In this document: piece by piece, positions 30,742 through 39,509 of the stretch
How the letters are laid out: the number at the start of each line of letters is the position of its first letter
Position numbering within the stretch: position 1 is the first letter of the stretch
Assembly: GCA_049322755.1 (NCBI GenBank)
Contig: JBMOQX010000052.1
Coordinates: 62,001 to 126,000, forward strand
Length of the DNA stretch: 64,000 nucleotides
Origin: DATIUV01 sp049322755
Lineage (GTDB): Bacteria > Pseudomonadota > Gammaproteobacteria > Burkholderiales > UBA6910
Reading direction: 5' to 3'
The notes under the pieces: model-generated
The model's database searches: none
Told to the model about the DNA's origin: nothing
What the model saw: the letters and a program-made list of their open reading frames with translations, nothing else
Translations under genes and position numbers: made by a program

Positions 30742-31902
30742 TCATCCGGCGGTACATGCCGTCGCGCAACCGCAGTTCATACCGATCGGCGCGACGGCCT
30801 CTTCTTCGCCCGGCGCGCGATCCTGCACGTAATCGTCCCCCGTGCGCAGCGCCGCTTCGGCACGGGCCAGTTCCCGCCCCAGGTATGCGGCGTGGTCGAG
30901 CCGGCTCACCAGACCCTCGGCAATTACCGTGCTGTAGAGGGCAGTCGGCGTTGTCCCTTCGATCACCCGTGTCAGCACGCCAGTGTTGGCGTAGTGCTCC
31001 AGTACGAGACGTCGGCGCCGGCGATCTGGGTAGAGCACCAGGTAACCCGCCGGGTCGGAGACCAGGCGCGTCGGCTCCGCTGCTTGTTGCACGGGGACCG
31101 GTGCCGTGTCGGGGAACAATTCGTCTGCCGGTCCGGGATCATTCGCTACCGCCTGCGCCACCTGTTCGGCGATGGCCTCCAGGTCCGTCGTGCCGATGAG
31201 ATCCACCACCTGGACCCGATGGCGGAAGGCTTCGACGTGTTCGCGGCTCACGTTCTTGATGACGGGGCGCTTGCCCTGGGCATGGCGAATGCGCCCGGCA
31301 TCGTCCAGCCCCTCGCGCATCAGGCTGACCAGTGATTGGCCCGGCAGATGCCCGATGGCCTTCTTCGTGTCCTCGCCGCAGACGACGAGGAAGCGCACGT
31401 GCGGGTTGGGCAGTAGGTTGCGGATCAGGTGTTCGATGCCGAGGTTTTCGGTGTGCAGGCTGCCGACGATGGCCATGCCTGCGGGATGCGCCGCGGCGAG
31501 CCGCGGCACGAGTTCGTCCGAGTTGAGCGCGCACACCGCCACCGGTGCCTGGAACTGCAGCACCCGGTAGTCGCCGGGCAGCGGCGGCCAGCCTTCTCGC
31601 GCCGGCGGCTCCTCGGTGGCGCAGTGGCCGGCCTGCGCTAGCGCCGGGTCGATCTCCGCCGCCGCATTCGCCGCCACAGCCGGCCAGCAGACTTCGCATC
31701 CCAGGCAGTCATAGCGCCTGGGCTCGAAGAGGGCCTGTGCCCGCTCCAGCAGCCCGGGCTGCATCGCCTGCAGCGGTGCTGATCCCGCGAGGGCGCGGAC
31801 GGTATCCTGGAAGCAGCCACAGCGGTGGCACTTCTTCGCGGCCATGGCGGCGCGGAGTTGGCCGCCCACCTGTTCCGACAGCAGCGACGTCGTCATCATC
31901 AT
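30742..31902 (-). CDS. Cysteine-rich MtrA-like/DUF4346 protein, possible corrinoid carrier
   Basis: 386 residues from the ATG overlapping the preceding stop (two further in-frame ATGs follow at 31899 and 31896). Order: CHRCGC (C25, C28, C30), CLGCEVC (C66, C69, C72), an MtrA-like domain (about 105-240), a DUF4346-like domain (about 285-360) and a C-terminal CGCATAC tail. The middle domain matches subunit A of methanogen methyltransferase (GDYRV, AVCALNSDE, HTENLGIEHLI, GHLPGQSL). H185 in GHLPGQ aligns with the cobamide-ligand His84 of Methanothermobacter MtrA as I recall that sequence. No signal peptide, so probably cytosolic. A corrinoid methyl-carrier role is inference. Confidence 0.82.
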   Translation of the reverse strand: MMMTTSLLSEQVGGQLRAAMAAKKCHRCGCFQDTVRALAGSAPLQAMQPGLLERAQALFEPRRYDCLGCEVCWPAVAANAAAEIDPALAQAGHCATEEPPAREGWPPLPGDYRVLQFQAPVAVCALNSDELVPRLAAAHPAGMAIVGSLHTENLGIEHLIRNLLPNPHVRFLVVCGEDTKKAIGHLPGQSLVSLMREGLDDAGRIRHAQGKRPVIKNVSREHVEAFRHRVQVVDLIGTTDLEAIAEQVAQAVANDPGPADELFPDTAPVPVQQAAEPTRLVSDPAGYLVLYPDRRRRRLVLEHYANTGVLTRVIEGTTPTALYSTVIAEGLVSRLDHAAYLGRELARAEAALRTGDDYVQDRAPGEEEAVAPIGMNCGCATACTAG

Positions 31903-32296
31903 TGCTGACCGCCGCATGGTTGGTCCGTGCAAACGCGCCTCTTGGCGCGAAAATCCCATATCGATGCGGCGGCCAGCATCGCAAAGCCCGTCAGCTGCAA
32001 GGGCTTCGAATAACTGCCGTAGAACACCCACGCCAACAGCATGGCGGAGACGATGCTCAGCAACAGGGGGCCGGAATGTCGATGTATGCGGTACGAGTAC
32101 CCCATACCCGCCAACGCAAGAAGCAGCAGACCGCTGATCAGTTTCACGAGGAAACCTTCGTCGACTTCAACGCTGGCGCCGATCACGGAAAGCAGTGCCA
32201 CTGCCGCCAGGGTGCCGTAGCAGCCGTCATTGCAAGCAGACCGGTGACCGACCCGATCCAGCCAAGACGTTTCTTGTCCGTGTCCACCGTTGTCAT
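31899..32296 (-). pseudogene. MerC-like small membrane protein, apparent single frameshift
   Basis: The best start is the ATG at 32296, preceded by GGGAG at five bases; it reads MTTVDTDKKRLGWIGSVTG then LLAMTA. Near 32225 the frame must shift by one base to continue as CYGTLAAVALLSVIGASVEV and three more hydrophobic segments, ending FRAKRRVCTDQPCGGQQ. Without the shift the ATG frame stops after about 36 codons. The downstream frame alone would need a TTG start at 32327 and a polar, unlikely N-terminus. About 132 residues, four membrane helices when joined. Resembles MerC-type metal uptake proteins only loosely. Either a real lesion or a sequencing error. Confidence 0.65.
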
Positions 32297-32356
32297 GCTC
32301 GCTCCCGTCGTTTAATGGTTTTCGCAATCGTCGAAATATTCCAAAAAAAAAGGGGC

Positions 32357-32740
32357 CTATCCCAAGCGCTCCTCCAGGAGGCAGAAGTCCCCCTTGAGCG
32401 CCTTCAGCAGCCCCTCGCTGTGCACCCGGTAATAGACCATCTTGCCGTCATTGCGCATGGCGAGCCAACCCTGGTCGCGCAGGAGCTTCAACTGGTGGGA
32501 GGTGGCGGCAACGGTGAGTTCCAGGACATGCGCCACGTCGCACACGCACAGTTCGCCTTGGACGAGCGCCAGGAGGATCTTCAGGCGCGTCGTGTTGCCG
32601 AGCAGCTTGTACAGCTCGGCCAGTTGCGGCAGCAGGTGTTCTTCCTTGGCAAGTTCGGCCTTGATGCGGGCCACCTTCTCTTGCTCGAAGCAGGTGACGT
32701 TGCATACCGGACTGACGATGACCTTCGCGGTGGGGTTCAC
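32357..32740 (-). CDS. CadC-like ArsR-family metal-responsive repressor
   Basis: 127 residues from a GTG with GAGG upstream, close to the 122 of plasmid pI258 CadC. Winged-helix ArsR fold with ELCVCDVAHVL. Four cysteines match the CadC alpha3N site: C13 and C17 in an N-terminal CNVTCFEQEKV arm, C65 and C67 in the CVC motif. CadC proteins sense Cd2+, Pb2+, Zn2+ or Bi3+ and release DNA when metal binds. First gene of the cargo operon, so likely autoregulatory. A nine-T run follows the stop codon. Confidence 0.9.
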   Translation of the reverse strand: MNPTAKVIVSPVCNVTCFEQEKVARIKAELAKEEHLLPQLAELYKLLGNTTRLKILLALVQGELCVCDVAHVLELTVAATSHQLKLLRDQGWLAMRNDGKMVYYRVHSEGLLKALKGDFCLLEERLG

Positions 32741-32770
32741 TGAGCAGACCTCATTTAGACGATTTCGCAA

Positions 32771-32799
32771 ATGATAAATTGACCGCATCAAAGGGTCAA
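32771..32799 (-). promoter_or_regulatory. Predicted sigma70 promoter/operator of the cargo operon
   Basis: On the minus strand TTGACC (32799-32794) and TATCAT (32776-32771) are separated by exactly 17 bp, about 30 bp before the repressor GTG. The spacer contains dyads (TTGAC-N11-GTCAA; TTGA-N5-TCAA) that could serve as operator for the CadC-like protein. This is the only strong promoter seen ahead of the eight cargo genes. Confidence 0.7.
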
Positions 32800-32919
32800 G
32801 GTTTCCGGCGGTCGTGGGCGCCGCTGTCCCCAATTCCAGATTGATACCGTTTGTGGAACATAGACTATGATACGCGTTAAGTGACACATGCCAGGTTCGT
32901 CAGGGAATTCACTTCCGTG

Positions 32920-32947
32920 TGTCACATAATCAAACGTTTGGGTGACA
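32920..32947. promoter_or_regulatory. res-like resolution subsite
   Basis: A 28-bp dyad, TGTCAC-N16-GTGACA, ends two bases before the tnpR start. A related GTGACAC word occurs at 32881. The region between the repressor and tnpR (about 32830-32950) probably holds the complete res site and the tnpR promoter. Confidence 0.65.
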
Positions 32948-32949
32948 TC

Positions 32950-33570
32950 GTGTTAATCGGCTATATGCGGGTATCGAAGTCGGACGGCTCGCAAAGCGTG
33001 GACTTGCAGCGGGACGCGCTCATTGCTGCCGGCGTCAATCCGGCCCGCATCTACGAGGACCACGCCTCCGGGCGGCTCGATGCCCGGCCAGGGCTCACGG
33101 CGATGCTCAAGGCGTTGCGTGACGGGGACACCCTGGTGGTGTGGAAGCTGGATCGGCTCGGCCGGGATTTACGTCATCTCATCAACACCGTGCATGACCT
33201 GACGCAACGCGGCATCGGTTTCAAGGTACTCACCGGTCATGGCGCCTCCATCGACACCACAACACCGGCCGGTAAATTGGTGTTCGGTATTTTTGCAGCC
33301 TTGGCGGAATTCGAACGGGAACTGATCTCGGAGCGCACCAAGGCCGGACTGGCCTCCGCCCGGGCACGGGGCCGTAAAGGTGGCGCCCCGTTCAAAATGA
33401 CGACGGCGAAAGTCCGGTTGGCGATGGCGGCCATGGGCCAGCCGGGAACAAAGGTCAGCGAGCTGTGCCGAGAACTCGGCGTAACCCGCCAGACCCTTTA
33501 TCGCCACGTCGGCCCGGACGGTTCCCTGCGGGAGGATGGCCGCAAGCTACTGCAAGGCCGGCGCGAGTGA
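32950..33570 (+). CDS. tnpR: Serine resolvase TnpR
   Basis: 206 residues from GTG 32950 (VLIGYMRVSKSDGSQSVDLQ); an open frame to 32881 would cover the res site and is not used. Nucleophile S9 in GYMRVS; R-rich catalytic region DRLGRDLRHL; LISERTKAGLASARARGRKGG leads into a C-terminal helix-turn-helix (VSELCRELGVTRQTLYRHV). Resolves cointegrates formed by TnpA. Transcribed away from the cargo, ending 10 bp before the right inverted repeat. Confidence 0.97.
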   Translation: MLIGYMRVSKSDGSQSVDLQRDALIAAGVNPARIYEDHASGRLDARPGLTAMLKALRDGDTLVVWKLDRLGRDLRHLINTVHDLTQRGIGFKVLTGHGASIDTTTPAGKLVFGIFAALAEFERELISERTKAGLASARARGRKGGAPFKMTTAKVRLAMAAMGQPGTKVSELCRELGVTRQTLYRHVGPDGSLREDGRKLLQGRRE

Positions 33571-33580
33571 TTCCCTTGGC

Positions 33581-33618
33581 TTTAGCGTACGATTTTTTCC
33601 GTTTCGTGAAGCGACCCC
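33581..33618 (-). repeat. Right terminal inverted repeat of the Tn3-family element
   Basis: Reverse complement begins GGGGTCGCTTCACGAAACGG and ends TCGTACGCTAAA; 36 of 38 positions match the left end. Confidence 0.95.
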
Positions 33619-33623
33619 TTGCA
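33619..33623. repeat. Target-site duplication TTGCA, right copy
   Basis: Identical to 24264-24268. The TTG within it is also in frame with the N-terminus of the broken MFS gene that follows. Confidence 0.95.
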
Positions 33624-33918
33624 GCCCGAACGACCGGACCTCGTCCCCACGCCCGCCGCGACGCCGGTGCCATCGCCGTCCTCCGGCAGCCAGTTCCGAC
33701 TGCTGGGCAAACGCCGTTTTCGGACCGTTCTTCTCGACCCAGTTTCTCGGCGCGCTGTTCTTCATGGGCCTGCAGTCGGCCCTGTTCTCGCCGGCCAAGT
33801 ACGCCCTCATTCCCCAGCACCTGCGCCCCGCCGAGCTGGTGGGCGGCAACGCGCCGGTGGAGACCGGCACCTCGCAGATCCTGCAGCAGCGCATCAGCGC
33901 GCTGCGCGGCGCGAACCC

Positions 33919-33922
<4 letters not shown>
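33619..33922 (+). pseudogene. MFS transporter (LplT-like) remnant
   Basis: Three pieces of one MFS gene. Frame 1 from 33619: QPERPDLVPTPAATPVPSPS then SQFRLLGKRRF. A one-base shift in a TTTT run near 33718 moves to GPFFSTQFLGA. That joins directly (about 33750) to LFFMGLQSALFSPAKYALIP then HLRPAELVGGNAPVETGT, omitting about 70 residues (helices 1-3) that lie between these blocks in LplT/acyl-ACP-type MFS proteins. After GTSQILQ the sequence is not MFS-like and stops. The transposon cut at or just before the original start codon, so promoter and start are lost as well. Confidence 0.8.
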
Positions 33923-35696
<1,774 letters not shown>

Positions 35697-35700
<4 letters not shown>

Positions 35701-36074
35701 TGCTCGTGGGCGCCGAAGTCCAGCTCCACCTTGGCGCCGTTGGGATCGTGGAAGAACATCTGCCACACGCCGGTGCCCGGCTGCTGGCGCAGGTCGTACT
35801 CGATGCCGCGCGCGGCGAGCTTGTTCTTCCAGCCCTCCAGGTCGGTGGCCGAAAACGCCATGTGGTCGATGACGCCGGCGCGGCTCGCCGGCAGCTCGCG
35901 GCTGGCGATCACGTGCAGCACCGCCTGCCCGCCGCAGTACAGCCACGCCCCGGGAAACCCGAACGGCGGGCGCTCGCCTTCCCGCAGGCCCAGCAGATCG
36001 GCGTAGAAACGCCGCGTCGCCTCCAGATCGTCGGTCAGCACGGTGAAGTGGTTGAGTCCCTGGATCGCCATCAT
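35697..36074 (-). CDS. VOC-family (glyoxalase/dioxygenase-like) protein
   Basis: 125 residues, one VOC module pair. LNHFTVLTDDLEATRRFYAD begins the first beta-alpha-beta-beta-beta unit (H8 metal ligand); VIDHMAFSATDLEG begins the second (H in IDHMAF); FFHDPNGAKVELDF ends with the E ligand. A metal-dependent lyase, isomerase or resistance-type protein; substrate not readable. ATG overlaps the preceding stop (ATGATG). Confidence 0.9.
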
Positions 36075-36970
36075 TCGCCTCCTTGCTTCGAATCCATGTC
36101 CCGCGACGCCAGCACCGCGGCGAGCGCGTCCAGCGCATCCGTGGGCGCCTCGCCCTGGACGCGCGCCAGCGCCAGCGCGAAACGCCCGAGGTCGCGGTAG
36201 ACCGCCGCCACGTCCGCGTCCCACGCCGACAGCGCGTCCAGCTGGCGCGCCACGGTGGACAGGTCGCCGCGCGCCACCGGCCCCGTCAGCGCTTGGACCG
36301 GCCCCAGCCGGAAAACGTTGTCCACCGTCTCCCGCACCAGCGGTTCCATGACCCGCAGCGCCTGGTCCCGCGGCAGCCCGCCCTTCTCGTAGGCCTCGAG
36401 GCCCGCCTCCATCAGCGCCACCAGGTTGTTGCACACGATCACGCTGGCGGCGTGGTAGATGGTCTTGAAGCGGGCGTCGACGTCGAAGAGCCGCGCACCG
36501 ATGGCGGCGAACGCGGGCCGCAGCACCGCCAGCGCCTGGGGATCGCCCTCCACGCCGCACCAGGTCCCGGCGAAGTAGGCCGCCGCGGCGTCGGGATCGG
36601 CCAGGCTCTTGACCGGATGGACGCTGGCCACCGCCGCGCCGCGCTCCGCCGCGGCCGCCAGCAGCGTGGAGGCATGGGCGCCGCTCAGGTGAAACACCGT
36701 GTCGGCCGCGCGCAGCCGGCCCGAGCGCGCCAGCGCCTGCGCCGCCTCGGCGATGACGCCGTCCGGCGTTGAGACCAGCCAGACGTCCGCGGGCCGGGTG
36801 TCCGCCACCGTGGCCACCGCGCGGCCGGCACCGGCGAACTCGGCGCCCGCCTGCGCCAGCGCCAGCGTGCGGTCCACCAGGTCCTGCAGCTGCAGGACCC
36901 GGGACTTGCCGAACAGCCGCGCCAGGGTCTTGCCGGCGCGGCCGCAGCCGATGACGTTGAGCGTGAGCAC
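36071..36970 (-). CDS. Rossmann-like and DUF2520 domain protein
   Basis: 299 residues from GTG 36970 (LTLNVIGCGRAGKTLARLFG); an ATG at 37006 would add 12 residues. N-terminal NAD(P)-type Rossmann fold with GCGRAG, then SGAHASTLL and SVHPVKSLADP, then an all-helical DUF2520 domain (YHAASVIVCNNLVALMEAG). Related to ketopantoate reductase/F420-dependent oxidoreductases; reaction unknown. First gene of the three-gene minus-strand unit with VOC and the exporter. Confidence 0.88.
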   Translation of the reverse strand: MLTLNVIGCGRAGKTLARLFGKSRVLQLQDLVDRTLALAQAGAEFAGAGRAVATVADTRPADVWLVSTPDGVIAEAAQALARSGRLRAADTVFHLSGAHASTLLAAAAERGAAVASVHPVKSLADPDAAAAYFAGTWCGVEGDPQALAVLRPAFAAIGARLFDVDARFKTIYHAASVIVCNNLVALMEAGLEAYEKGGLPRDQALRVMEPLVRETVDNVFRLGPVQALTGPVARGDLSTVARQLDALSAWDADVAAVYRDLGRFALALARVQGEAPTDALDALAAVLASRDMDSKQGGE

Positions 36971-37101
36971 GGATCGTCGGGATGTGATCGCCGCGGGAGA
37001 GCGCATGATAGCCCGCCCCGCGCCGCCGCGGCAGCAACCGGCGTGCCCTGCCGCGCGGCCGGCGACTCGGGCATCATACCGGCTCCACAGGAGGCCGATC
37101 C

Positions 37102-37230
37102 GTGAAAGCGCAAAGCGTCTACGATTTTTCCGCCCGCACCATCGGCGGCCAGGAACCGGGCGACGAGGCGCAGATCAAGGGCTTCTGCGAAACCCGATTC
37201 AACGTCACCTTCCCGCTGATCGCCAGGATC
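37102..37230 (+). pseudogene. Glutathione peroxidase remnant lacking the catalytic cysteine
   Basis: GTG-started frame KAQSVYDFSARTI is the normal GPx N-terminus. It joins directly, near 37143, to GGQEPGDEAQIKGFCETRFN then VTFPLIARID, the middle of GPx. The intervening roughly 45 residues, which hold the peroxidatic Cys/Sec motif (N-x-A-S-x-C-G) and the FPCNQF motif, are missing. After IARID the similarity ends; the roughly 250 bp to 37497 hold nothing I recognise apart from a short unassigned open frame from 37262. Cannot be an active peroxidase. Confidence 0.82.
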
Positions 37231-37497
37231 GACTCGCGCGCTGAGCGGGCCGCCACCGGCGATGAAGATCCGGGGCCAAACCGTTTCGCTGCGGGACCTG
37301 AAAAACCTCCCGCGCCCGCAGGACGAGGGCTCCGGCGTGGCGGTGGCGCTGCTGCAGGGCGGGACGGAGGCCGCCGGCGCCCGCCGGCGGGCAACCGACG
37401 CGACGCCGCGCCGTGCCCTGCAAGGCTGCGATGGCCTTCCTGGCCATCCCGGCGCGCGGAGGGTACCATCGAATGGCGCACCGCCAGGAGGGACCCA

Positions 37498-38020
37498 TGA
37501 CCGTCACCAACCGCCAATCCGGCACCAACGTCCACGAAATTTCCGACGGCATCTACCGCATCAACACACCGGTGGCCTTCGAGGGTGGCGGCGGCTTCAC
37601 GTTCAACCAGTACCTGATCGCGGATGACGAGCCGCTGCTGTTCCACACCGGACCGAGAAAAATGTTCGCGCTGGTGCGCGAAGCGGCCGCCATCGGGTCC
37701 GCTGGCTCGACGCGCCGCACCTCCCGCACGCCTGGGAATGCGGCTTCCTGGCCGAGGAATCGACGCGCACGCTGCTGTGCGGCGATCTGTTCACCCAGGG
37801 CGGAACGGACGGGCCGCCGCTCACCGAGACGGACATCCTGGGCCCGAGCGCAGCCTTCCGCCGGCAGGTGGATTATTTCTCGCACACGGCATCGGCCCGA
37901 GACCTGATCGAGCGGCTGGCCGCGACACAGCCGAGCACGCTGGCGTGCATGCACGGGAGCGCGTGGCGCGGCGACGGGGCCGCCCTGCTGCGGGCGCTGG
38001 CGGACGAGTTGTGCGCCTGA
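37498..38020 (+). pseudogene. MBL-fold metallohydrolase with internal deletion and frameshift
   Basis: N-terminal part from ATG 37498: VHEISDGIYRINTPVAFEGG, FNQYLIADDEPLLFHTGPRK, FALVREAAA. Near 37695 it passes, in another frame, to RVRWLDAPHLPHAWECGFLA, LLCGDLFTQGG and ACMHGSAWRGDGAALLRALA, ending at 38020. The missing block (about 75 residues by comparison with full-length family members as I recall them) holds the H/E metal-binding segment after the first strand pair. This class resembles oxygen-binding/diiron MBL proteins. The product is not expected to be functional. Confidence 0.82.
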
Positions 38021-38133
38021 CGCCCCGCCGGCGCCACGCCCCGCGTCGGATTGATCTCTGATACCCCCGGCCTGTTGCGGCCGCAGGCCGCCGCGCGGAG
38101 CCGGCGTCATCGTAGAAGGGGATTTTTGCAGCC

Positions 38134-39372
38134 ATGGCAAAGACGCTGAAAGTCGACGTGGCCGTGATCGGATCGGGAACCGCCGGCCTCAACGCGCGCC
38201 GCGAGGTGGAGAAGCGCGGCGGCCGGACGGTCATGATCGAGAGCGGCGCCTACGGCACCACCTGCGCCCGCGTCGGCTGCATGCCGTCGAAACTGCTGAT
38301 CGCGGCGGCGGAGGCGGCCCACGGCCTGCAGCACGCGCGGCAGTTCGGCGTGCACCCGGGCAGCGACTGGCGCATCGACGGCGCCGCGGTGATGCAGCGG
38401 GTGCGGCGCGAGCGCGACCGCTTCGTCGGCTTCGTCGTCGCCGACACCGAGGCGATTCCCGCAGCCCAGCGGCTAGCCGGCCACGCGCGCTTCACGGGGC
38501 CGACGACGTTGATGGTGGACGAGCGCGTGCGCGTCGAGGCGCGCGCCGTGGTGGTGGCCGCCGGCAGCCATCCGTTCGTGCCGCCGCCGTTCGATGCCAT
38601 CCGCCAGCACGGGCTGACCAGCGACGAGGTGTTCGAGCTGCCCGACCTGCCGGGAAGTGTCGCCGTCATCGGCACCGGCATCATCGCGCTGGAGCTGGGC
38701 CAGGCGCTGGCCCGCCTCGGCGCGCGGGTGGCGTTCTTCAACCCCTTCGACGAGCTGGGGCCGTTCACTGACCCGGAGCTGAAGCGCGTCGTCCACCGCG
38801 ACCTTTCGGCCGAACTGGACCTGCGCCTCGGCGTCCAGGTGACCGAGGCCGTCGCGGAGGCCGGCGGCATCCGCCTACGCTGGAACAACGCGCAAGGGAC
38901 CACCCGCGAGGAGACCTTCGAGCGCGTGCTGGTGGCCGCGGGCCGGCGGCCCAACGTTGGCGACCTGGGCCTGGAGGCCATCGGCCTGCCGCTCGATCAA
39001 CGCGGCCTGCCCGCGGTGGATCCCGAGACCGCGCAGTGCGGCGACGCGCCGATCTTCTTCGCCGGCGGCGTCAGCGGCCACCTGCCGCTGCTGCACGAGG
39101 CGGCGGACGAAGGCCGCATCGCCGGCGCCAATGCCATGCTCTGGCCCGACGTCGAGCGCCACGAGCGCCGCACGCCGCTGGCGGTGGCGTTCACCGATCC
39201 GCAGATGGCGCTGGTGGGGCTGCGTCACGCCGACCTGCCGGCAGGCCGCCACGCCATCGGCCAGGTGTCGTTCGAGAGCCAGGGCCGCGCGCGGGTGGCG
39301 GGACGCAACCGCAACCTGCGCGCGATGGGCCGGTGCCGGCCCGAAGACCATGCCGAGGCGCCGGGCTCCTAG
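38134..39372 (+). CDS. Dihydrolipoamide dehydrogenase-like flavoprotein, C-terminally truncated
   Basis: 412 residues where the family has about 460-475. FAD site (VDVAVIGSGTAGLNARREV), redox-active C44/C49 in TTCARVGCMPSK, NAD site (VAVIGTGIIALELGQALARLG) and the second FAD motif region (APIFFAGGV) are present. The sequence follows the family to GQVSFESQGRARVAGRNRN and then ends in about 20 unrelated residues. The dimerisation domain with the active-site H-P-x-x-E-E pair is missing. Likely inactive as a disulfide reductase, though the FAD/NAD half could fold. Confidence 0.82.
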   Translation: MAKTLKVDVAVIGSGTAGLNARREVEKRGGRTVMIESGAYGTTCARVGCMPSKLLIAAAEAAHGLQHARQFGVHPGSDWRIDGAAVMQRVRRERDRFVGFVVADTEAIPAAQRLAGHARFTGPTTLMVDERVRVEARAVVVAAGSHPFVPPPFDAIRQHGLTSDEVFELPDLPGSVAVIGTGIIALELGQALARLGARVAFFNPFDELGPFTDPELKRVVHRDLSAELDLRLGVQVTEAVAEAGGIRLRWNNAQGTTREETFERVLVAAGRRPNVGDLGLEAIGLPLDQRGLPAVDPETAQCGDAPIFFAGGVSGHLPLLHEAADEGRIAGANAMLWPDVERHERRTPLAVAFTDPQMALVGLRHADLPAGRHAIGQVSFESQGRARVAGRNRNLRAMGRCRPEDHAEAPGS

Positions 39373-39441
39373 AGCGCAGCGCCCGCCGCGCGCATTACCG
39401 GGCGCCCGCAAATGCGTGATGCGGTCCGACCCTCTCCCTTC

Positions 39442-39464
39442 CCCCTCTCCCCGAGGCAGAGGGG
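39442..39464. terminator. Hairpin between convergent genes
   Basis: CCCCTCT and AGAGGGG form a perfect 7-bp stem with a 9-base loop between the convergent flavoprotein and dehalogenase genes. No T-run follows. It belongs to the CCCTCTCC-type short palindromes common in GC-rich genomes and may stop transcription from either side. Confidence 0.45.
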
Positions 39465-39509
39465 AAGTGGACGGCGGCAAACGGCTTTCGGCCGCTTACC
39501 GAGCGCTCA

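Larger units (their letters stand above)
24269..33618. mobile_element. Complete Tn3-family transposon with a metal/redox/corrinoid-like cargo operon
   Basis: 9,350 bp bounded by 38-bp inverted repeats (36/38 identical) and a 5-bp TTGCA duplication. tnpA lies at the left end, its stop codon inside the left repeat. tnpR and a res-like site lie at the right end. Eight minus-strand genes lie between: CadC-like repressor, MerC-like membrane protein, MtrA/DUF4346 protein, OB-fold-like protein, FtsX-type permease, ABC ATPase, TlpA and nDsbD. Perfect duplication and intact tnpA/tnpR suggest recent arrival. It inserted at the 5' edge of a broken MFS gene. Placing all cargo between tnpA and tnpR, rather than beside them, is less common in the family. 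Confidence 0.96.

Noticed and set aside
32343..32362. Nine-T run just after the CadC-like repressor stop codon, suggestive of an attenuator
   Set aside because: The preceding stem (GGG/CCC) is only three base pairs, too weak to call a terminator.
32841..32871. TTGATA and TATGAT as a possible tnpR promoter
   Set aside because: Spacing is 19 bp and it lies within the probable res region; plausible but not strong enough.
37262..37497. Open frame starting MKIRGQTVSLRDLKNLPRPQ between the glutathione peroxidase remnant and the MBL gene
   Set aside because: Begins like a protein but turns R/G/A-rich and has no recognisable domain; may be part of a further remnant.
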